The notes under the pieces are model-generated. The model saw only the letters and a program-made list of their open reading frames with translations, was not told the origin of the DNA and made no database searches. DNA of 64,000 nucleotides, taken from the NCBI RefSeq assembly GCF_900103985.1, contig NZ_FNIE01000004.1:186001-250000 (forward strand), written 5' to 3'. Origin of the DNA: Actinacidiphila guanduensis. GTDB lineage: Bacteria > Actinomycetota > Actinomycetes > Streptomycetales > Streptomycetaceae. A program made the position numbers and the translations under genes. Below are positions 16,401-24,264 of this stretch, in pieces; within the stretch, counting starts at the first letter, position 1; each line of letters opens with the position of its first letter.

Positions 16401-18390
16401 CGGCGGCACCGACTGGCAGGACTGGACGCTGGCGAGCACTGTGCTGCCCGCGAGCAGCCCCACCCCGGGCACCGCGCTCTACCTGTGGGACAGCGCCACC
16501 GGCGACCTCTACCTGTGGACCGGCCTGTCCTACGACCCGGACACCGGCGCCTTCTCCTTCACCTCGCACCACGTCTCCACCGACTGGAACACCGGCGCGA
16601 GCCGCACCCTGCAGGCGGCCGACATCGACGGCGACGGCACCCCCGACCTGTGGAGCACCGACGCCTCGGGCAAGGTGACCGCGGGGCTGATGGCGGCCGA
16701 CGACAGCGGCTTCCGCAGCGCCGTCACCCAGGACACCCTCGCCGCCCAGAGCCACATCTGGGACCTGGACGAGCAGACCGACGGCACGGTCGGCTCCACC
16801 GCCGGCTCCGCCGACCAGACCTCGCCCACCGGCCCGGTGATCACCTCGGCGAGCAGCGCCGCGATGTGGTCCACCGGCGACCTGTTCAGCCCCGACATCC
16901 AGCTGAACACCGGGGTGAGCGCGACCACCGCAACCCTGACCTCCTCGGCGGCCCCGCTCGACCTCTCCGGCAGCTTCAGCCTCTCGCTGTGGGCCAAGCC
17001 CACCATCGCCGGCGACGCGATCGTCTCCCAGAGCGGCACCCACACCGCGGGCATGAAGGTCTACGCCGACAAGGCCACCGGCGAGTGGTACTTCTGCATG
17101 GCGGCCAGCGATGTCGCGAGCCCGACGACGGACTGCGCCCGCGGCTCCCACGTCGACCTCGGCACCTGGACCCACCTGACGGTCACCTACGACGCCGCCA
17201 ACAAGATGATGGCCCTGTACGTCAACGGTGTGGACGCCGGAAGCATCGCCCACACCCCGACCACCGCCGCCTTCAACGGCGCCCTGGTGATCGGCGGTTA
17301 CCTCAGCAACGGCGCCATGACCGCCTTCCTGGACGGCGCGGTCTCCCAACTGCGGACCTGGAAACAGGTGCTGACACCCACCCAGGTCGCGGGCACCGAG
17401 ACGAACGGCAACTTCACCCTGTTCCCCAACGACTCCACCCGCTACGCCAGCGGCAGCAGCTGGACCCGCAACGCCACCACGGTCGCCTTCGACCAGGGCC
17501 GGTTGACCGTCACGGTCGCCGGCACCCCGATGTGGACCAAGGGCACCGCCACCACCCCGGCCGCCACGCTGAGCTTCCAGACCGACGGCAACCTCGTCGC
17601 CTACCCCGACGCCACCACCCAGAGCGGCGCCCTGTGGGCGAGCAACACCAACTTCGGGCAGGGCGGGGCGATGCTGCTGCAACCCGACGGCAACCTCGTC
17701 ATCTACCTCGACGACGGCATGCCGGTGTGGGCGACCGGCACCGCGTACGACTACGCCGACCAGTGGACGCTCACCAGTGCCTCGGGCGGCGACGATGCCG
17801 CCGGCCTCAACCCCTCCAGCCCCTCGGCGAGCGTCACATGGGGCCCGAACCACAAGGGCACCCCGGGCGCGGCCGCGGTCTTCGACGGCAGCGACGGCGT
17901 CATCCGCGCCACCGCGCCCGCAATGGACACCACCAAGAGCTACACCGTCTCGTGCTGGATCGAGGTGCAGACCCTGGACACCACCCAGTTCTGCGCGGGC
18001 CAGGGCACCACGTACCACCAGGCGTTCTACCTCGGTTTCAGCTCCACCGACGGCTGGGTCTTCCGCACCACCACCAACGACCCGAGCACCACAGCCACCA
18101 TCATCACCACCTCGGCTCCGGCTCTGATCGGCACCTGGGAGCACCTGACGGGCGTCTACACCGCGGGCAGCGGCACCATGCAGCTCTACCTGGACGGCTC
18201 CCTGGCCGACACCGCCACCAACACCACACCCCAGTACAGCCCCGGCGGTCCGCTGACCATCGGCGCCATCGCCACCGCGAGCGCGCCGAACAGCCTGTAC
18301 AACCAGCTCACCGGCAGCGTCAGCGACGTGCGCGCCTACCCCGGCGCGCTCACCGCGAGCCAGGTCGCCGCGCTCTACGCCAGTTCCTGA
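13486..18390 (+). CDS. Large secreted multidomain protein: DNRLRE, FG-GAP, two LamG domains and a bulb-type lectin
   Basis: A 1634-residue exported protein. From GTG 13486 (VNGLRSRRRTSRGRR) a twin-arginine/basic N-region and the hydrophobic LLGALAVFGLLTGG form a signal peptide. Residues ~360-535 form a DNRLRE-like beta domain (FVQISVPSKIYGATVLSSQL). Residues ~765-1070 carry FG-GAP/VCBS-type calcium-binding repeats (for example DIDGDGTPDLWSTD). LamG/concanavalin-like domains occur at ~1090-1300 and ~1425-1634 (FSLSLWAKP, YTVSCWIEV, LYLDGSL), separated by a bulb-type mannose lectin at ~1310-1430 (TDGNLVAYPD, PDGNLVIYLDD). Such proteins are regularly found beside RHS genes in Streptomyces; an adhesin, delivery or surface-binding role is inferred. 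The ATG at 13465 is an alternative start but covers the Shine-Dalgarno. Confidence 0.92.
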   Translation: MNGLRSRRRTSRGRRLLGALAVFGLLTGGASALAAPAGATAPGGHAGRNAPRASARAAEDGIGTQAALARASASGKAVAVTSATTATSTVTANPNGTLTVRQFTIPVRKKIGGKWKGLDPTLRRTADGRISPAVSTGGIDFSPGGSGPLATMSAGTSSLSFTLPMRLPAPRLSGATATYPDVLDGVDLSVTADEQGGFSEVLVVKDAAAAADPELRSLTLATKAHGVRLSADATGNVAAKDRTGRPVFTATAPRVWDSATDAAAPQAPTSTGKSAAGDPAKGSAASTSAGPPTGQAVTDPLTGTAVDAASGLPLRSSPAAPGEHAHTAALKLAAKTAGITLTPPAALLGAPSTVYPVYIDPTFTAPSASSSLQAWTQTNSYYHSASYWKSGDLLRVGYQDWQEPTFKARSFVQISVPSKIYGATVLSSQLNFTEEWSPSCTATGVQLWKSSGISSGTTYDNPPTLSSEIDSATVAHGHDSSCPAAGVGFDIGSAMQSAATAKSASLTFGLRASDESDAYGWKEFSDKVSVSTTYDHAPTVPNTMSTSPVTSCTTSTVGDGDVTLHVKASDPDGGTVGVAFSAVNHATGATVASSSSGSLTASSGSTFSLKIPKATLESTASIKALQIDWKAQDTDFHFTSAWSRTCSFTFDPSRPGAPVITLPNTSAECPVTPPADDSTDPPTVGTIGSHCSFTISPDPGGAVTPTAYVYQLNGGPAHTLGASSGRIVLTPERFTNTLTVTSLSAGANYGDTASLVFDSATPQSAAADGDLTGQGTPDLLEVGAKSVNGLPSGLWMATGQAGPGHSGNGHVDSAATDIGMYGSGVDADSATGFGTPADYDGAIAFTGLFTRDNLQDVLVYYPSGPHAGTGEILHGNGDGSALDAGNPADILSGSLDDPFGDAPLQLADADGVTGDNSGGQSAYPDLIGISGDTTNGYYLNLYTGDTGTVGSYGSGPGGVDNSLPLLTTATPTGGTDWQDWTLASTVLPASSPTPGTALYLWDSATGDLYLWTGLSYDPDTGAFSFTSHHVSTDWNTGASRTLQAADIDGDGTPDLWSTDASGKVTAGLMAADDSGFRSAVTQDTLAAQSHIWDLDEQTDGTVGSTAGSADQTSPTGPVITSASSAAMWSTGDLFSPDIQLNTGVSATTATLTSSAAPLDLSGSFSLSLWAKPTIAGDAIVSQSGTHTAGMKVYADKATGEWYFCMAASDVASPTTDCARGSHVDLGTWTHLTVTYDAANKMMALYVNGVDAGSIAHTPTTAAFNGALVIGGYLSNGAMTAFLDGAVSQLRTWKQVLTPTQVAGTETNGNFTLFPNDSTRYASGSSWTRNATTVAFDQGRLTVTVAGTPMWTKGTATTPAATLSFQTDGNLVAYPDATTQSGALWASNTNFGQGGAMLLQPDGNLVIYLDDGMPVWATGTAYDYADQWTLTSASGGDDAAGLNPSSPSASVTWGPNHKGTPGAAAVFDGSDGVIRATAPAMDTTKSYTVSCWIEVQTLDTTQFCAGQGTTYHQAFYLGFSSTDGWVFRTTTNDPSTTATIITTSAPALIGTWEHLTGVYTAGSGTMQLYLDGSLADTATNTTPQYSPGGPLTIGAIATASAPNSLYNQLTGSVSDVRAYPGALTASQVAALYASS

Positions 18391-18408
18391 CCCCACGCCC
18401 ACGCGCGC

Positions 18409-18436
18409 GGGGCCGCGACCACCCGGCCGCGGCCCC
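18409..18436. terminator. Bidirectional hairpin between convergent LamG and GH59 genes
   Basis: GGGGCCGCG at 18409-18417 pairs with CGCGGCCCC at 18428-18436 around a 10-nt loop; it sits 18 bp after the LamG stop and 46 bp beyond the GH59 stop. Confidence 0.65.
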
Positions 18437-18482
18437 GCCGGCGTGCGGCAGTCCTTGCGTCAGGCTCACCGGCCGGGCCGGC

Positions 18483-21272
18483 TCAGGCGCGGTCCCATTC
18501 CTGGTTCGTGGCCCCGGTGCAGCCGGAGATCTCCAGCGGGCTGCTGTTCGCGGTCGCGCCGCCGGTCACCTCCAGGCAGGTGCCGGAGCCGACGTTCTGC
18601 ACCGTCCCGTCGGAGCGCACCCGCCACTGCTGGGTGGCCGTCCCGGAGCAGGTGCGGATCTCCACGCCGGTGCCGTCCGCGGTGGCGCCGCCGACCGTGC
18701 CGAGGCACTTGGTGCCGTAGACGGTGAGCTGGTTCGTCGCGGTGGAGGTCCACAGCTGGTTGGCGCCGCCGTTGCAGTCCCACAGCGCGGGCTGCGTGCC
18801 GTCGTCCTGCCTGAGCGCGGGCACGTCCACGCAGCGCCCCGACTGCCGGCCGCGCAGCAGGGCGGTCGTGTCGCCGCGGTCCCACAGCTGGTTGGGGCCG
18901 CCGTTGCAGCCCCACAGTTCCAGCGCGGTGCCGGGGGCGGTGGCCTGGCCGGTGGCGTCCAGGCAGGTGCCGGAGGCGCCGTTGACGACGCTGCCGTCGT
19001 CCTCGACCGTCCACTTCTGGGCGGCGCTGCCGGTGCAGGGGGCGATCTGCACGGCGGTGCCGTCCGCGGTGGCGCCGCCGGCGGGCGTCAGGCAGGTGCT
19101 GTCGTCGTAGACGGTCAACTGGCCCGCGGGGGTGGCCGTCCAGTGCTGGTTGCCGCCGCCGTTGCAGTCCCACAGCTCGACGGCCGTGCCCGCGGCCCGG
19201 CTCGCGCCGGTGACGTCCGCGCACAGGCCGGACTGGCGGCCCTTGAGAACGCCGCCGATGTCGCCGGGCGGGTTCGCGGTCACCGACAGGTTGTCGAACT
19301 GGTCGGTCTGGTAGCCGGCGGTGCCGAAGCCGATCTGGCCGCGGTGGTAGGCGCTGTCGGTGGCGGTGCCGAGGGTGGCGCCGTCGGCGGTGGCGGTGAT
19401 GGTGTCGCCGGAGAAGCCGAGGCCGAGGGTGTGCCAGGAGTTCAGGCCGAGGGCGGCGCGGCTGCCGGACGCCAGGGTGGTGAGGGTGCCGGCGGTGGAG
19501 CTGCGCGCGATCGACCAGGAGCCGGTGTCGCTGATCCGCAGCTCGTAGGCGGCCTGGTGGCTCTGCGGGCGCTGCTGGGTGCCCGCGCGGCCGATCAACT
19601 CGACGGTGCCGGCCTGCTGGAGGTCCACGTCGGTCTTCACCGTGTAGTCCGACCAGGTGGGGTCGCCGCCGAGGGTGAAGGCGTCGGAGTCGTCCTGCCA
19701 CTCGATGGGTTTGACCGGTGTCACCTGCTGCACGCACTGCCCGGAGCGGCCCGCGGCGCACGGCCGGACCTCGAACGAGCCCTGCATGTCGGAGAGGTAG
19801 CGGGCCTCGGTGGCGGTCGCGTCGCTGTCGTAGCTGTCGGAGTACGGCAGCGCGAGGGCGTGGTCGGCCGGTGCGGTCGCGGTGCCCTTGCCCTGGCCGG
19901 TCGTGGTGGTGAGCGTGTAGACCCAGCCCGGCTGGAGGGTCAGCGCGTAGGTGCCGCCGGTGGGCGTGAGGTCGGCGGTGTGCACGAAGTCCGTTGCGGC
20001 GCTGGGGTGGTCGACATCGGTCGCCCACACGTGGACGGTGCCGGCCGACAGGCCGCCCTCGACGTGGATGCTCGCCGTCTGCGCGGTGGTCGCGGTGGTG
20101 GTCTCCAGCACCGTCGACCAGTCCGTGCCGTCGGGCGACTTCAGGCTGACGTAGGAGCCGTTGCTCTCGGCGCCACCGAGGTAGCCGGAGGCGGAGTCCA
20201 CGAACGTCCAGCCGGGCTGGGCGAATTGAGTGAACTGCGCGGTCGCCCACGTGTTCTCGCCGATGGTGTAGTGGCCCGACCAGGGCGATCCGGCGGTCGC
20301 CAATCCGACGGTCGCGTAGGGGAGGTTGGGGTAGATCGCCGCGACGAGGGGCCAGTTGAGGTAGGCGGTCATCTTGGCGTCCACGTAACCGCGGACGATG
20401 GAGCGGACGAGGGCGGGCGCGCCGGAGTCCATGTCCTGGGAGCCGTTCTCCGAGGCCCACAGCGGTTTGCCGTTGTTCTTCGCGGTGTCGGTGCTGGAGC
20501 AGGTGTCGGCGCTGCCGCCGTCGCCGCCCGCGCAGGGGTAGTGGGCGCCGATGACCGAGACGGCGTCGTTGAACGCGGGGTCGGCGGCCATGTCGTCGGC
20601 CACGCTCCAGCCGCTGTCGTCGGCGACGATCTGCACCGAGCGGTAGCCGGCGGCGTCGAGCGCGGAGCGCAACTGGACGTACCAGTCGGCGTCGTGGCCG
20701 CGCTCGTTCCAGCCGCCGAGGTAGCTGATCGTCAGGCCGTGCTGCTTGGCGCACCCCAGCCACGAGATCAGGTAGTCGATGGTGTCGGTGGACCAGAAGC
20801 CGCCGTTGATCCAGCCGGGCGCGGCCCACGCCAGGCCGTACAGCTTGAGGTGCGGGTTGCGGGCCTCGGCCTGCTCGGCGAGCTGGAACTCGTACCCCGC
20901 GTCGCAGTTGATCTGCCCCTTGGTGTGCTCGATCGAAGGCTCGGACCCGTCGGTGGAGTTGGCGTCGCCGCCGATCTCCAGCTTCAGCAACTGAAGGTCG
21001 GCGCCGTACCCGGGCTTGAACAGGTAGTCGAGGATCTGCGCGCGCTGGGCGGGCGGATAGTCGCTCAGCAGCCGGGAGTTGCCCCCTCCCCCGCTGATGG
21101 CCCCGATCCCGTCGAAGGTCCGCCCGCCCTTGGTCCCGTTGAGGGTGATCTGCGTGCCTGCGGCGTGGGGCGAGCGCTCGGGGGCCGCCTGGGCGGCGGC
21201 GGGAACGGCCGCGAGGAGAGCGGCGAGCAGGGCGAGCACGCTGAGGAGGGCGGAGCGCCACTGTCGGACCAT
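18483..21272 (-). CDS. Secreted GH59-type galactosidase (galactocerebrosidase-like) with two ricin B lectin domains
   Basis: A 929-residue exported enzyme. Residues 1-30 are a classical signal peptide (SVLALLAALLAAVPAAAQA). The catalytic barrel begins with TFDGIGAISGGGGNSRLL and contains LKLEIGGDANSTDGSEPS, the acid/base motif GGWNERG (E190) and the nucleophile motif LWASENGSQDMDSG (E275), which match GH59 galactosylceramidases. A beta-sandwich/LamG-like region follows to about residue 665, then two CBM13 ricin-type domains (~670-798 and ~803-929) with repeated QxW motifs (GGNQHW, GGPNQLW, GANQLW). Known GH59 enzymes hydrolyse galactosyl linkages on sphingolipids or arabinogalactan-like glycans; the substrate here is unknown. 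ATG 21272 follows GAAGG and starts the signal peptide; a LacI-like operator lies upstream. Confidence 0.9.
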   Translation of the reverse strand: MVRQWRSALLSVLALLAALLAAVPAAAQAAPERSPHAAGTQITLNGTKGGRTFDGIGAISGGGGNSRLLSDYPPAQRAQILDYLFKPGYGADLQLLKLEIGGDANSTDGSEPSIEHTKGQINCDAGYEFQLAEQAEARNPHLKLYGLAWAAPGWINGGFWSTDTIDYLISWLGCAKQHGLTISYLGGWNERGHDADWYVQLRSALDAAGYRSVQIVADDSGWSVADDMAADPAFNDAVSVIGAHYPCAGGDGGSADTCSSTDTAKNNGKPLWASENGSQDMDSGAPALVRSIVRGYVDAKMTAYLNWPLVAAIYPNLPYATVGLATAGSPWSGHYTIGENTWATAQFTQFAQPGWTFVDSASGYLGGAESNGSYVSLKSPDGTDWSTVLETTTATTAQTASIHVEGGLSAGTVHVWATDVDHPSAATDFVHTADLTPTGGTYALTLQPGWVYTLTTTTGQGKGTATAPADHALALPYSDSYDSDATATEARYLSDMQGSFEVRPCAAGRSGQCVQQVTPVKPIEWQDDSDAFTLGGDPTWSDYTVKTDVDLQQAGTVELIGRAGTQQRPQSHQAAYELRISDTGSWSIARSSTAGTLTTLASGSRAALGLNSWHTLGLGFSGDTITATADGATLGTATDSAYHRGQIGFGTAGYQTDQFDNLSVTANPPGDIGGVLKGRQSGLCADVTGASRAAGTAVELWDCNGGGNQHWTATPAGQLTVYDDSTCLTPAGGATADGTAVQIAPCTGSAAQKWTVEDDGSVVNGASGTCLDATGQATAPGTALELWGCNGGPNQLWDRGDTTALLRGRQSGRCVDVPALRQDDGTQPALWDCNGGANQLWTSTATNQLTVYGTKCLGTVGGATADGTGVEIRTCSGTATQQWRVRSDGTVQNVGSGTCLEVTGGATANSSPLEISGCTGATNQEWDRA

Positions 21273-21351
21273 GGGCAACCCTTCGACGGGGGGCGGGAGT
21301 TGGGCGTGCGGCGGTTCCTCGGGGCGGGTACGGGGCCGGTGAGCCCCCTTC

Positions 21352-21363
21352 GACATCGTTGTC
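21352..21363. promoter_or_regulatory. LacI-family-like operator upstream of the GH59 gene
   Basis: GACATCGTTGTC is a 12-bp near-palindrome of the GACAaCGtTGTC type bound by many Streptomyces LacI regulators of sugar hydrolases. It lies 80 bp upstream of the GH59 start. No LacI gene is in the window, so the regulator would act from elsewhere. Confidence 0.45.
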
Positions 21364-21550
21364 ACAGTAGGTCGGCGGGCAGGCGAGCTTGCGGACTGCC
21401 TCGTGCGCGTCGTCGCGGACCTCTCAGCGGATGTGCGGGCACTTGCTGCGGGACCGCCCGCCGCAAGCCGACGCTTGTGCGCTGCCCGAGGCCAAGGCTT
21501 CGACAAACACCGCGGCTCCAAACGCCCCTCGCATCACACAGGACGCCGGC

Positions 21551-22216
21551 TCACTGGAACAGCCGCCAGTGGCCTTCGGAGATCACGTCCACGGTGCCGT
21601 CGGCCACCTTGATGGCGGTCTGTTCGTCAATCGCGTACGCGGGGCCGCCGATGCGGGCCGCCCAGCGTTCCGCGTCGGCCATGGTGTTCTCCGGGCAGGA
21701 GGGATGGTCCAGGTGCGGGAAGATCGAGAAACCGACTGCGCCCAGCGCGCTGTCGCCGCCTGTGGGCGGCTTCCACCCCACGAACTCCTCCCCCACGCGC
21801 GGGGTCATCACCATGCTCCCGGCGCTCAGCCCCACGTAGACCGTGTCCGGCAGTGACGGCAGGAGTTCGGCCAGCCCGGACTCCCGCATCCAGTGGCACA
21901 GGTACAGCGCGTCTCCCCCGTTGGCCAGCAGGACGTCGGCCTCGCGGACCCAGGAGACCCAGAGCGCCTCGTCGAGGCTGGGCAGGGCGGTGAGTTCCAG
22001 TACGCCCACCGACTTCCACCCCAGCCCGGTCATGGGGTTCGGGGACTGTCCGCTGACGAACCGCCAGGGCCCGCCCGGATCGGCGTAGGGACCGCCGTAC
22101 CCGGCGGTGGGAATGCACAGAGCGGAGGACTCGGCGATCGGCTTGCCGAGGAGGTCGACCAGCGCCGCCTGGATGCTCGCGTTCTTGATGCCGGAGTCGG
22201 TGAGGAGAAGCTTCAT
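21551..22216 (-). CDS. Peptidase E-like serine peptidase (family S51)
   Basis: A 221-residue protein from ATG 22216 (MKLLLTDSGIKNASIQ). It has the S51 features: LLANGGDALYLCHWM around residue 97-111 and the nucleophile elbow VGLSAGSMVM (serine 131), then GFSIFPHLDHP with the conserved histidine. Peptidase E cleaves Asp-X dipeptides in the cytoplasm; cyanophycinase is a relative, but the length and DSG start fit the dipeptidase group. The frame extends 84 bp upstream without family sequence. It stands alone, in the same direction as its neighbours but separated by ~200 bp on each side. Confidence 0.88.
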   Translation of the reverse strand: MKLLLTDSGIKNASIQAALVDLLGKPIAESSALCIPTAGYGGPYADPGGPWRFVSGQSPNPMTGLGWKSVGVLELTALPSLDEALWVSWVREADVLLANGGDALYLCHWMRESGLAELLPSLPDTVYVGLSAGSMVMTPRVGEEFVGWKPPTGGDSALGAVGFSIFPHLDHPSCPENTMADAERWAARIGGPAYAIDEQTAIKVADGTVDVISEGHWRLFQ

Positions 22217-22419
22217 CGTGTCCTTCCCAACGCTGCCCGCACGCGTCACCGGTCGACCGCACGCCGACGCGTCACAGGGGCCACCCTGCCACGGCGGCAC
22301 CCCTGAGCGCGAGGCCGGTGCGCCTCGTTCCGATGACCGTCCCGGCGGACAGCGGCCGGGCCCGGGAGCGGGCCGGGCGCCGTACTGGGCCCGCCCGGCC
22401 CCCTTGGTGAACAGCCGCC

Positions 22420-22968
22420 TCAGCGTTTCAGGGTGAAGGTGAAGTCACCTGCCGATCTGGTGTTGAGGCGGACGGCCGAGACCAGTTTTCCCTCCTTCGC
22501 CAGACGGTCGGCCTGCGCGCGGGTGAGGGCGCAGCCCTCGGCGATCAGGCGGAGCGGCCGGATGGGGATCGCGGCGGCGAAGCGGACCGAGACGTCGATC
22601 GACTCCTGGTCGAGGTGGGCGGTGCCGCCCGTCTCCAGGCGCCAGGCGTCCTGCCAGTCGAGGGCGACGCGATTGCGGTGGAGCAGGGCCGGGTCCTGGA
22701 GGAGTTCGACGGCGAGGCCGATGTCGTTGGCGTGCAGGCGGTCCAGCAGCGCGGGCCGCACCGCGCGCACGCTCGTGCGGTCCAGGACGGTGAGCTTGAC
22801 GGTGTCCTCGCAGGTCGTGCACAGCACGAGGAGCCAGACGTCGAGGAGTTTGCGGTGGGCGTTGATCCGGAACTTTCCGCCGGTGCGGAAGCGCTCGCAG
22901 CCGCAGGCATGGCAGCGGCGGCGGACGAGCGGAAGGCAGGTGGGCATGACCACCCAGCTGTGGAGCAC
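22420..22968 (-). CDS. DUF1062-family protein with N-terminal zinc-ribbon-like cysteines
   Basis: A 182-residue protein (start GTG 22968, MLHSWVVMPTCLPLVRRR). It contains CHACGCERFRTGGKFRINAH and, ~25 residues later, LCTTCEDTVKL, giving a pair of CxxC motifs suitable for one zinc ion; the rest, through the ending GDFTFTLKR, matches the DUF1062 family of uncharacterised actinobacterial and firmicute proteins. An internal ATG at 22947 would keep both CxxC motifs and is the alternative start. Function unknown. The gene is separated from the XRE regulator upstream by ~220 bp. Confidence 0.82.
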   Translation of the reverse strand: MLHSWVVMPTCLPLVRRRCHACGCERFRTGGKFRINAHRKLLDVWLLVLCTTCEDTVKLTVLDRTSVRAVRPALLDRLHANDIGLAVELLQDPALLHRNRVALDWQDAWRLETGGTAHLDQESIDVSVRFAAAIPIRPLRLIAEGCALTRAQADRLAKEGKLVSAVRLNTRSAGDFTFTLKR

Positions 22969-23186
22969 AGGGATACACCGTTTCAGTGAGAAGTCCGCAG
23001 CAAAAAGCAGCGCGGCGCACAGGGCGCGACGCGCGACGATTCAGCACTCGGGAGGTCTCACTTGGTGTACAACGGCCGACCCTTCCTCCGACGACTCCGG
23101 CGGGCAGCACCATAAGGGCGTACGAGGCGCCGTTCCACTGTTTTTCCCCGCCCCCGCCCGGACCCGCGGACCGCGGCACGGTGGTG

Positions 23187-24026
23187 TCAACTCGTCAGGC
23201 TCTGCAGCCCGATCACGCGCAGGAGTTGGAGGCGATCGTACGACTCCGAGCCCGGGCGCGCGGTGTAGAGGACCAGCCGCTGGTCGTGCTCGGGGCTGAG
23301 CATGACCTCGCAGTCGAGTTCCAGCGGGCCGACGACCGGGTGCTGGAAGCGTTTGACGTCGGAGCGGCGTACGGCGACATCGTGGGTGTCCCACAGTGCC
23401 GCGAACTCCTCGCTGCGGGCGCGCAGTCGGCGGACGAGCGCGGCCAGCCGCGCGTCGTCGGGGCGGCGGGCGAGGGTGGCGCGAAGGTCGGCCACGGCCG
23501 CGCGGACGCCGCGGTCGCGCTCCTCGGGCGGGAAGAGTTCACGGGCCTCCGGGTCGGTGAAGTAACGCCACACGACGTTGCGTTCGGCTTCGGGCCGGGC
23601 GGAGGCGTCGCCGTGCAGCGCCTTGGCCATGGCGTTCTGCGCGAGGACGTCACCGCGGTCGCTGACCACCTGCGCGGGCGAGTCGGTGAGCCGGTCGAGG
23701 ACGAGGAGCAGGCCGGGGCGGACGTGCTCGGTGGGCGCGCGGTTGCTCGGCGGCTCCTCGCCGGCCAGGTGGAAGAGGTGGTCGCGCTCGTCGTCGCTCA
23801 GCCGCAGTGCGCGGGCGACGGCGGTGAGCATCTGGCGGGAGGGACGGGAGCCCCTGGCCTGCTCCAGCCGGGTGTAGTGGTCGGTGGACATCCCCGCGAG
23901 CTGCGCGACCTCTTCCCGGCGCAGCCCCGGGGTGCGGCGGCGGGCGCCCTGCGGGAGGCCCACGTCGGAGGGGGCGAGTCGGGTGCGGCAGCGGCGCAGG
24001 AAGCCGGCCAGCTCGTTTCTGTCCAC
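23187..24026 (-). CDS. XRE-type HTH regulator with MmyB-like ligand-binding domain
   Basis: A 279-residue regulator from GTG 24026 (MDRNELAGFLRRCRTRL). The N-terminal HTH_31/XRE domain reads RRTPGLRREEVAQLAGMSTD and HYTRLEQARGSRPS, and the C-terminal half (from about residue 110: LLLVLDRLTDSPAQVVSDRG, NVVWRYFTDPEAR, WDTHDV, HPVVGPLEL) is the MmyB-like PAS-type domain thought to bind small ligands such as fatty acids. This architecture is abundant in Streptomyces and is normally found divergent from an oxidoreductase gene, exactly as here with the aldo/keto reductase at 24265, which is its probable target. Confidence 0.92.
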   Translation of the reverse strand: MDRNELAGFLRRCRTRLAPSDVGLPQGARRRTPGLRREEVAQLAGMSTDHYTRLEQARGSRPSRQMLTAVARALRLSDDERDHLFHLAGEEPPSNRAPTEHVRPGLLLVLDRLTDSPAQVVSDRGDVLAQNAMAKALHGDASARPEAERNVVWRYFTDPEARELFPPEERDRGVRAAVADLRATLARRPDDARLAALVRRLRARSEEFAALWDTHDVAVRRSDVKRFQHPVVGPLELDCEVMLSPEHDQRLVLYTARPGSESYDRLQLLRVIGLQSLTS

Positions 24027-24264
24027 ACCTCCACCATGCCGCGCGGCGGCGGGCCCAGCCAGGGAGAGCGGGTCCCTGGACAAGGACGTCCCTCCCGGGG
24101 GCGCGGGAGCTGCCGCAGGCTGGGAGGCGGACCGGGGTCCGTACGGGGCCCGACCACCGGCGGGGCTGCCGCCGGGCTGCGGGCAGACCGCCGTACGGCT
24201 TGCGCCGGCGGTGGCCCCGGAGCGGTATCCACCCCCCTTCACCTGCGAGGAGAGGCGTTTTCGC

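Noticed and set aside
18500..19270. Periodic repeats in the GH59 3' half
   Set aside because: They encode the QxW repeats of two ricin-type lectin domains, an ordinary protein repeat.
15489..21839. A 2116-codon open frame on the plus strand across the LamG and GH59 genes
   Set aside because: Shadow of two real genes with clear signal peptides and domains in other frames; it has arginine/glycine-rich composition only.
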